DNA of 35,118 nt, from NCBI RefSeq assembly GCF_002684405.1, contig NZ_NYVD01000166.1:1-35118 (forward strand), given 5' to 3'. The position numbers were made by a program, and so were the translations under genes. Numbering within the stretch: the stretch's first letter is position 1; every line of letters begins with the position of its first letter. The notes beneath the pieces were generated by a model, which saw nothing but the letters and a program-made list of their open reading frames with translations, was not told the DNA's origin and did not search any database. This DNA comes from Parvibaculum sp. (GTDB lineage Bacteria; Pseudomonadota; Alphaproteobacteria; Parvibaculales; Parvibaculaceae). Below are positions 29,505 to 35,118 of the stretch, in pieces.

Positions 29505-30806
29505 TTGAGCGTTCCGCCCGCCAATCCGCTCATCAACAACCCGCCGGACTGGCTCACGCGGGGCGCGCCGCATTTGTGGCTGCCCTATACCCAGATGCAG
29601 ACCACGCCCATGGCGCTGCCCGTGGTGAAAACCGACGGTGTGCGCCTTACGCTCGACGATGGGCGCGAGCTTATCGATGGCGTCTCCTCCTGGTGGACCG
29701 CCGCGCATGGCTACAACCATCCCCATATCCGCGAGGCCGTGACCGCGCAGCTCGAAAAGATGCCGCATGTCATGCTGGGCGGGCTCGCCCATGAGCAGGC
29801 CTGCCGGCTTGCCTCGCGCCTCACCGACAAGCTGCCGGGCGATCTCGCCCATGTCTTCTTTTCCGAATCCGGTTCGGTCTCGGTCGAGATCGGCATGAAG
29901 ATCGCGGTCCAGTACTGGATCAATTCAGGCAAGCCGGGCCGCACGCGCTTCGTCAGCTTCAAGGGCGGCTATCACGGCGACACGCTCGCCACCATGTCGG
30001 TCTGCGATCCGGAGGAGGGCATGCACTCCCTCTTCAAGGGTGCGATCGCCGAGCAGTTCATCTGCGAGTTACCCACGGATGAGGATAAGGCCGCCGCGCT
30101 CGATGCCTTCCTCGCCGAGCATAAGTCCGAGATCGCGGGCATCGTCACCGAGCCTCTGGTGCAGGGGGCGGGCGGCATGCTCATTCATGCCCCAATCACG
30201 CTCAAGCGCCTGCGCAATCTTGCCGACAAGCATGGCATTCTCTTGCTCGTCGACGAGATCTTCACCGGCTTCGGGCGCACCGGCACGATGTTCGCCTGCG
30301 AGGCGGCGGGGATAACGCCCGACATCATGACGCTCTCCAAGGCGCTCACCGGCGGCACGCTGCCGCTCGCCGCGACCATCGCGCGGGCCCCGGTTTTCGA
30401 GGCTTTTCTGGGCGAAGATGCGGGAAAAGCGCTGATGCACGGCCCCACCTATACCGGCAATGCGCTGGCCTGCGCGGCGGCCAATGCCTCGCTCGACCTC
30501 TTCGAGACCGAGCCCCGGCTCGATCAGGGCGCCGCCATCGAGGCGCAGCTCAAATCCGGGCTCGAGCCGGCCCGGGATATCCCCGGTGTGGTCGATGTCC
30601 GCGTGCTGGGCGCCATCGGCGTCATCGAACTCGAGTCCATCGCCGAGCCGGATGCCATGAAACGGCGTTTCGTAGAGGAAGGCGTCTGGATCCGCCCCTT
30701 CCGCAACATCGTCTACACCACGCCGCCCTTCACCATCGGCGAAGACGATCTCGCCCAACTGACGGGCGCAATGCTCAAAGTCTGTGCGGAATTCGCACCG
30801 GATTGA
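29505..30806 (+). CDS. bioA: Adenosylmethionine-8-amino-7-oxononanoate aminotransferase
   Basis: A 433-aa class III PLP aminotransferase (EC 2.6.1.62) making 7,8-diaminopelargonate, with SAM as amino donor. It has LWLPYTQM near the N-terminus (typical HPYTxM of BioA), SSWWTAAHGYNHP, SFKGGYHGDT, the PLP aspartate D250 in LLVDEIFTGFGRTG, K279 in TLSKALTGG and GPTYTGNALACAAANASL. The predicted start is TTG 29505, 9 bp after the bioB stop with a poor ribosome site; the next Met (residue 31) would cut into the conserved start, so coupling to bioB translation is likely. Confidence 0.94.
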   Translation: MSVPPANPLINNPPDWLTRGAPHLWLPYTQMQTTPMALPVVKTDGVRLTLDDGRELIDGVSSWWTAAHGYNHPHIREAVTAQLEKMPHVMLGGLAHEQACRLASRLTDKLPGDLAHVFFSESGSVSVEIGMKIAVQYWINSGKPGRTRFVSFKGGYHGDTLATMSVCDPEEGMHSLFKGAIAEQFICELPTDEDKAAALDAFLAEHKSEIAGIVTEPLVQGAGGMLIHAPITLKRLRNLADKHGILLLVDEIFTGFGRTGTMFACEAAGITPDIMTLSKALTGGTLPLAATIARAPVFEAFLGEDAGKALMHGPTYTGNALACAAANASLDLFETEPRLDQGAAIEAQLKSGLEPARDIPGVVDVRVLGAIGVIELESIAEPDAMKRRFVEEGVWIRPFRNIVYTTPPFTIGEDDLAQLTGAMLKVCAEFAPD

Positions 30807-30856
30807 TGTTGAATTCCTGCAACTAAATCCGTCCGGACATACTTTTTGTAGTGGAA

Positions 30857-30874
30857 GGCGTGTTTTTACACGCC
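30857..30874. other. Hairpin between bioA and parA-like gene
   Basis: GGCGTGT (30857-30863) pairs with ACACGCC (30868-30874) around a TTTT loop. There is no T-run after it, so it is a poor terminator; it could instead be an operator in the 263-bp region upstream of the ParA-like gene. That region is visibly more AT-rich than its surroundings and is likely to hold the promoter. Confidence 0.4.
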
Positions 30875-31069
30875 AGATATTGAGCCAATTCGAGACACAC
30901 ATTACGCTCGAATCAGAGGCCGATTCGCGCCTTCACAAAATTACGGACAGATCCGGGTTGTGCGCGTTGCCGAGCGCCGAGACTGGCGCTCTCGCAAGGC
31001 GGGCTTTGATTTTTTCCTGCCGGCCCCTGCTTCAGAGGGCCGCGGGATCGAGGGGACAGGACCACACCC

Positions 31070-31753
31070 ATGCATGTCATTGCGTTTGCGTCGCAGAAAG
31101 GCGGATCGGGCAAGACCACGCTTGCCGGTCACATTGCCGTTGAAGCCGAGTATCAGGGAGCAGGGCCGGTCGCCCTTATCGACACCGATCCGCAAGGCAG
31201 CCTGTCGCAATGGTGGAATGCCCGTGAGGCGGAACGTCCCTTCTTCGTCAGCCCCTCCAGCGAAGGCCTCGCCTCCGACCTGGACAAGCTGCGGCTTGGC
31301 GGGATCGAGCTTGTCGTCATCGACACGCCGCCGGCCATCACCACGACCATTCATCATGTGATCGAGCAGGCCGACCTCGTCGTGATCCCGACCCGGCCGA
31401 GCCCTCACGATCTGCGCGCCGCGGGCGCCACCGTCCAGATCTGCGAAGAACTGGGCAAACCGCTCGCCTTCACGCTCAATGGTGCAAGCCCAAGGGCCCG
31501 CATCACCACCGAGGCGGTGATCGCGCTTTCCCAGCATGGCGCTGTCGCCCCGTCGATTATCCACCAGCGAATCGATTTCGCTTCTTCTATGATCGATGGT
31601 CGAACCGTGCGAGAGATCGGCTCCAATACCAAATCCCCCGACGAAATCGCCGGGCTCTGGACCTTCCTCGCAGACCGGCTGGCCGGCAGAGAGACATCGC
31701 CTCTCAAATCCGCCGCGTCGGCCTTTAGCGATGCATTGAGGGGAGCTGCCTGA
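31070..31753 (+). CDS. ParA family ATPase (orphan)
   Basis: A 227-aa ATPase of the ParA/MinD group. It has the deviant Walker A QKGGSGKTT (K10 and K15), the A' motif LIDTDPQGSLSQWW (D38, D40) and Walker B VVIDTPP. No N-terminal DNA-binding domain is present and no parB follows, so it is not a standard plasmid or chromosome partition system; small ParA-like proteins of this kind position other cargo or act in polarity. It is followed after 1 bp by a transmembrane SPOR protein, its likely functional partner. The ATG has an AGGGGACAGGA purine stretch upstream. Confidence 0.9.
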   Translation: MHVIAFASQKGGSGKTTLAGHIAVEAEYQGAGPVALIDTDPQGSLSQWWNAREAERPFFVSPSSEGLASDLDKLRLGGIELVVIDTPPAITTTIHHVIEQADLVVIPTRPSPHDLRAAGATVQICEELGKPLAFTLNGASPRARITTEAVIALSQHGAVAPSIIHQRIDFASSMIDGRTVREIGSNTKSPDEIAGLWTFLADRLAGRETSPLKSAASAFSDALRGAA

Positions 31754-31754
31754 G

Positions 31755-32744
31755 ATGGCAAAGAAGCCCGCTTCTCTGACCGGCGAACTGCTGGCCCGCA
31801 AGGGAGAAGCACGACCTTCCGACCTGAAGCCCGTCAATGACGAGGGGCCTCAAGGCGCGGATATTTCAATCCTGCCCGGACGTCAGCCTCATCTGGAAGG
31901 CATTGGCGTCGGGGGCCAGGTTTCCTCTACGCTGTCCCCGGAAGAACCGGAGGAAAGCGGGAGCTCGGACGAGATGACCAATGAGGATGACGGCGCACGG
32001 CCAAGCCCGCCCGAGCCGGAGATCATCTATACCCCGGAAGACAAGGAGACCGGCAGCCGGACGAAGCTTATCGCCGGGGCCTTTATCGGCGTCGCACTTT
32101 TGGGCGGTGTCTTGCTCGCGCTGATGTTCAATGGCAGCGACCGCGGAACCGCGCCCGTACTGCCGCAGGAAACCGACACCGCTTCCGGCTCCCAGCAGGC
32201 TGCATCCGAGACCGCTCCCAAGGCCGCCACCGAGGCCAATGAACCCGCCGTGGCGGTTGAGACCGTGCCTTCCGTAGCCGATGCGACGCCCGAAACGCCG
32301 GCGGCACCTGCTGCCGAAAGCCCGGCCGATATCGAGGTCGCGCCGCTGCGCAGTTCGGCGCCGGAAGAGACAACGAGCAGCACGGCCCTCGACCCGGCAT
32401 TGGCTGCCGCTGCGCCAGAAACGCCCGCAGCGCCGAAACCGGCCGCCAAGGCGGAAACGCCTGCCAAGGCGGCTCAGGCGGCGCTCGCCACCGGCGGCAA
32501 CTGGGTTGTCCAGCTTCTGGCCTCCCGCAGCGAAGCGGATGCGAAGACCGCCTGGAAGACGATTTCCGGCAAGCATGCGACGATCCTTGGCGGCCACGGG
32601 CTCGACATCCAGAAAGCCGATCTGGGCGACAAGGGCACGTTCTACCGTGTCCGCGCCGCCGGTTTCGAGACCAAGGCCGAAGCGGCCAAGGCCTGCGGCG
32701 CACTCAAAGGCGCCGGGCAGGATTGCCTGGTCCGCCAACGCTGA
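31755..32744 (+). CDS. Single-pass membrane protein with C-terminal SPOR domain
   Basis: A 329-aa bitopic protein. Residues 1-100 are cytoplasmic and charged, starting KKPASLTGELLARKGEARPSD. Residues 105-126 are the only membrane helix (LIAGAFIGVALLGGVLLALMF). Residues 130-245 are a long Ala/Pro/Glu-rich periplasmic spacer. Residues about 247-329 are a SPOR domain (WVVQLLASRSEADAKTAWKTI and GTFYRVRAAGFETKAEAAKACGAL), which in known proteins binds denuded glycan at division sites. The gene is coupled to the ParA-like gene by a 1-bp gap. A ParA ATPase could contact the cytoplasmic tail, which is inference. A terminator follows 24 bp after the stop. Confidence 0.9.
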   Translation: MAKKPASLTGELLARKGEARPSDLKPVNDEGPQGADISILPGRQPHLEGIGVGGQVSSTLSPEEPEESGSSDEMTNEDDGARPSPPEPEIIYTPEDKETGSRTKLIAGAFIGVALLGGVLLALMFNGSDRGTAPVLPQETDTASGSQQAASETAPKAATEANEPAVAVETVPSVADATPETPAAPAAESPADIEVAPLRSSAPEETTSSTALDPALAAAAPETPAAPKPAAKAETPAKAAQAALATGGNWVVQLLASRSEADAKTAWKTISGKHATILGGHGLDIQKADLGDKGTFYRVRAAGFETKAEAAKACGALKGAGQDCLVRQR

Positions 32745-32768
32745 GAGCGGCTTCAGAAAGAAATATAG

Positions 32769-32790
32769 CGGGGCCTTCGGGCCCCGTTTT
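32769..32790 (+). terminator. Rho-independent terminator after the SPOR gene
   Basis: CGGGGCC (32769-32775) pairs with GGCCCCG (32780-32786) around a TTCG tetraloop, followed by TTTT. Confidence 0.82.
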
Positions 32791-32886
32791 CATGTCCGTT
32801 TTCACGATCCTCGAGGCGTTTGCTTCCGCCCGGCCGCGGTGTAGTGTCCGGCCATTGCCATTCACGACTTTCAAACCGGACATCAC

Positions 32887-33528
32887 ATGATCGAAGCTGT
32901 TATCTGGGATTTCGGCGGCGTGCTGACCTCCAGCCCGTTCGAAGCCTTCAATCGCTATGAGCGCGAGCGGGGCCTGCCCGCCGATTTCATCCGTTCCATC
33001 AATGCCACCAACCCCGACACCAATGCCTGGGCCCTGTTCGAGCGGAATGAAATTTCGCTCGACGAGTTCGACAAGCTCTTTCTTGAAGAAGCTCGAGCCA
33101 GGGGGCATGACGTGACGGGCCGCGACGTCGTTTCGCTGCTCTCGGGCGATATTCGCCCGGAAATGGTGACCGCTCTCACGCGCTGCAAAGAGCGCGCGAA
33201 AGTCGGCTGCATCACCAATAATGTCTCTGCAGGCGAAGGCGCCGGCATGGCGCGCTCGCATGAAAAGGCCGCCGCCGTGGCGGACGTCATGTCGCTTTTC
33301 GATCATGTGATCGAAAGCTCGAAGGCCGGCATTCGCAAGCCCGATCCGCGCATCTATGAGATGGCCTGCGAGGCTCTCGGCGTCGATCCGGCGAAATCCG
33401 TCTATCTGGACGATCTCGGCATCAACCTGAAACCGGCCCGCGCCCTCGGGATGACCACCATCAAGGTGCTCAATGCCGAACAGGCACTGGAAGAGCTCGA
33501 AGCTGCCGTAGGGTTCTCGCTGCGGTAA
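32887..33528 (+). CDS. HAD-superfamily phosphatase (HAD-IA, epoxide-hydrolase-N-terminal-like)
   Basis: A 213-aa cytoplasmic hydrolase. Motif I is WDFGGVL with nucleophile D8, but the usual second Asp (two residues on) is Gly10. This DxG variant is typical of the HAD-IA branch related to the N-terminal domain of soluble epoxide hydrolase and ACAD10. Motif II is ITNN (T110), motif III KPDPRIYEMAC (K151), and motif IV YLDDLGIN (D175, D176). The cap domain is helical, at about 15-85. The substrate is unknown. The ribosome site is weak (GGA about 7 nt before the ATG). The P450 gene follows after 87 bp in the same direction and may be co-transcribed. Confidence 0.88.
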   Translation: MIEAVIWDFGGVLTSSPFEAFNRYERERGLPADFIRSINATNPDTNAWALFERNEISLDEFDKLFLEEARARGHDVTGRDVVSLLSGDIRPEMVTALTRCKERAKVGCITNNVSAGEGAGMARSHEKAAAVADVMSLFDHVIESSKAGIRKPDPRIYEMACEALGVDPAKSVYLDDLGINLKPARALGMTTIKVLNAEQALEELEAAVGFSLR

Positions 33529-33615
33529 CGCGGCCCGGCAGGCTGCTCTTGAGCGGCAGCCCCCCGCAGGCATAGTCTTCTCCCAAAAGAAAAGGTCACT
33601 GGGAGGAGACCCATC

Positions 33616-34869
33616 ATGCTGCGACCTCAAGCGGAGGCCGTCGATCTCGACGGCAAACCCGACCTCAAGAACCCCGACCTCTATCTGACGGATGATTTTC
33701 ACGACATCTTTCGCGCCTTGCGGGTGGAAGAGCCGGTCTACTGGAACCCGGAAGCCGACAGCACAGGCTTCTGGGCCGTCACGCGCTATGACGATATCGA
33801 AACGATTTCGAAGAACCCGAAAATCTTTTCATCCGCCAAAGATATGGGCGGACACCGGATCTTCAATGAAAACGAAATCGACGAGAACGATACCGACGCC
33901 AGCATGATCTCGATGGATCCGCCGACGCATAATGCTTATCGGCGCATGGTCACGCCGGGCTTCGTGCCGCGGCGCATCTCCAATATGGAAGACCGTATCC
34001 GCGCCCGCGTGACGCGCCTTCTCGACCAGATGCCCGCGACCGGCCAGACGGAATTCGTTTCGTCCGTCGCCGCCGCGCTTCCCATCGAGGTGCTGGCGGA
34101 ATTGTTCGGCGTCCCACCAAGCGACGGGCCCAAGCTTTTCGAATGGTCCAATGCGACTGTCGGCGAGGACGACCCGGAGCTGCGCGTCTCCGATGAGTAT
34201 ATGCGCCAATGCGTGGCAGAGATGGCCGGCTATGCCGCGGGTCTTTGGGAAGAACGCCTCAAAAACCCCGGCGAAGACCTCATTTCCATGCTCGCGCATT
34301 CGAAGGTCGGTGGCGAGGCCATGACCTTCCCCACCTATATCGGCACCTTCATCCTGCTGGTGGTGGCGGGCAACGAGACCACGCGCAATTCGATTTCCGG
34401 CGGGCTGCAGGCGCTTTCGCAGTTTCCCGAGGAACGCCAAAAACTCCTCGACGATCCCTCGCTCATTCCGAGCGCGGTTCAGGAAATCGTGCGCTGGGTC
34501 AGCCCGGTCCTGCATATGCGACGCACCGCGACGCAGGATGTCGAACTCGGCGGCAAAGAGATCAAGGCCGGGGACAAGGTCGTGATGTGGTACTGCTCCG
34601 CCAATCGCGACGAAACGAAGTGGAAGGATCCCTACACGTTCGACGTCACGCGCTATGCGAGAGGCGATGCGCCAACCCAGCTCGGCTTCGGGGCGGGGCA
34701 GCATTTCTGCCTCGGCTCGCGGCTTGCGGAGTTACAGCTCAAGGTGCTGTTCGAGGAGCTGCTGACGCGTTTCCCCGATATCGAGGTCGACGGGCCGGTA
34801 CGGCGGCTGCGGTCGAATTTCATTTCCGGGATCAAGGAAATGCCGGTGCGCTACACGCCTGCCGCCTGA
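33616..34869 (+). CDS. Cytochrome P450, soluble class I
   Basis: A 417-aa soluble haem monooxygenase. It has the I-helix AGNETTRN (251-258), the K-helix ExxR (E290-R293), the haem loop FGAGQHFCLGSRLAE with ligand C365, and DPPTHNAYRRMVTPGF (C-helix region) near residue 101. There is no N-terminal anchor, so it needs a ferredoxin and reductase, neither of which is in the window. In general appearance it resembles the CYP108/CYP125/CYP142 and linalool-hydroxylase group that oxidises terpenes, steroids or alkyl chains, but the substrate cannot be read from sequence alone. GGAGGAG lies about 7 nt before the ATG. A strong two-way terminator follows. Confidence 0.94.
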   Translation: MLRPQAEAVDLDGKPDLKNPDLYLTDDFHDIFRALRVEEPVYWNPEADSTGFWAVTRYDDIETISKNPKIFSSAKDMGGHRIFNENEIDENDTDASMISMDPPTHNAYRRMVTPGFVPRRISNMEDRIRARVTRLLDQMPATGQTEFVSSVAAALPIEVLAELFGVPPSDGPKLFEWSNATVGEDDPELRVSDEYMRQCVAEMAGYAAGLWEERLKNPGEDLISMLAHSKVGGEAMTFPTYIGTFILLVVAGNETTRNSISGGLQALSQFPEERQKLLDDPSLIPSAVQEIVRWVSPVLHMRRTATQDVELGGKEIKAGDKVVMWYCSANRDETKWKDPYTFDVTRYARGDAPTQLGFGAGQHFCLGSRLAELQLKVLFEELLTRFPDIEVDGPVRRLRSNFISGIKEMPVRYTPAA

Positions 34870-34894
34870 CCGCCGGGAGGCCATCCGGGTACAA

Positions 34895-34930
34895 AAAAGG
34901 GCTCGGAGAGAACCCCCTCCGAGCCCTTTT
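34895..34930. terminator. Bidirectional terminator between the P450 and TerB-like genes
   Basis: A perfect 14-bp stem (34895-34908 with 34917-34930) has an 8-nt loop. The A-run before and T-run after it let it serve both converging genes. Confidence 0.92.
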
Positions 34931-34950
34931 CGACTGCCACATCCGTTGCC

Positions 34951-35118
34951 TTAGTGGCCAAGCCTCGCGGCCGCGCGTTCCTTGGCAGAGGCGCATTCGC
35001 CCGCGCTCAAGCCCACTTCCTTGGCAAGCGTCTCGATCATCACGGTTTCCATCCGGTGCAGCGTGCCGTCGGACAATGCGACTTCCCAGAGCATCTCGAC
35101 GACCTGGCTACGCTCTTC
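34951..35118 (-). CDS. C-terminal part of a TerB-like protein (partial)
   Basis: The last 55 codons of a minus-strand gene that enters from the right edge and ends at TAA 34951-34953. The visible residues include MLWEVALSDGTLHRMETVMI, then ETLAKEVGLSAGECASAKERAAARLGH. The VALSDGxLHxxExxxIxxLAxxLGLS pattern is that of the tellurite-resistance TerB / DjlA-N-like helical domain, in the small alphaproteobacterial COG4103-type proteins. The function is unknown; a role in tellurite resistance should not be assumed. The rest of the protein lies outside the window. Confidence 0.78.
   Translation of the reverse strand, partial: EERSQVVEMLWEVALSDGTLHRMETVMIETLAKEVGLSAGECASAKERAAARLGH

Noticed and set aside
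28428-29852. Antisense open frame opposite bioB
   Set aside because: A shadow of bioB codon bias. It spans the end of bioB and the start of bioA without any domain.
32845-32882. TGTCCGG and CCGGACA inverted pair before the HAD gene
   Set aside because: Short arms with a 24-nt gap; likely chance in GC-rich sequence.

Overview
The window is GC-rich (about 60-65% over most of its length) with dense coding on both strands. It looks like chromosomal DNA of an alphaproteobacterium, probably Hyphomicrobiales/Rhizobiales or a Parvibaculum-like relative. The grounds are ChvI close to ATP-type PckA, a PAS_5-type protein, group III truncated haemoglobin, Gfa and DUF1348 proteins, intergenic palindromic repeats of a kind common in alphaproteobacteria, and a ParA/SPOR pair. 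The taxonomic placement is inference. No phage, transposase, integrase or CRISPR array is visible.

Layout. 1-4.7 kb: ChvI response regulator (minus) with the probable first codons of its kinase at the left edge, an anchored M20 peptidase, and pckA with a strong terminator. 4.7-10.3 kb: a small acidic repeat protein, a one-gene low-GC membrane-protein cassette inserted at the 3' end of polA and bounded by a 27-bp perfect duplication of the polA end, polA itself, and an ABC ATPase with no permease beside it. 10.3-15.0 kb: a PAS protein, tRNA-Arg(CCG), then a minus-strand cluster (TetR, flavin reductase, Gfa, SDR, SRPBCC) divergent from a DUF1348 gene. Promoters and three operator copies are readable between tetR and the DUF1348 gene. 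15.0-17.5 kb: a His-rich 70-aa protein, a secreted YHS protein, a haemolysin-III membrane protein and a Crp/Fnr regulator. 17.5-20.7 kb: a phosphate module, with an O/P-type porin behind four tandem Pho-box units and a convergent PstS-like binding protein. 20.7-26.3 kb: a zinc alcohol dehydrogenase, group III truncated haemoglobin, MFS transporter, an Ada-AlkA fusion overlapping an ogt gene, and a small PLDc_N membrane protein. 26.4-30.8 kb: biotin synthesis, bioF-bioD divergent from bioB-bioA. 30.8-35.1 kb: a ParA-like ATPase with a transmembrane SPOR protein, a HAD phosphatase, a cytochrome P450, and the end of a TerB-like gene at the right edge.

How the genes work together. Biotin: BioF, BioA, BioD and BioB cover the four late steps from pimeloyl thioester to biotin; bioC, bioH and bioZ are not in the window. 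Alkylation repair: Ada-AlkA and Ogt are translationally coupled and cover phosphotriester sensing, base excision and O6-alkylguanine reversal. Phosphate: the Pho boxes link the porin to PhoB and suggest that the neighbouring PstS-like protein also serves phosphate uptake. The most unusual observation is the polA-end cassette (5062-6183). Next come the readable TetR operator architecture, the Pho boxes, two unexplained sets of 11-bp tandem repeats, and the ParA/SPOR pair.
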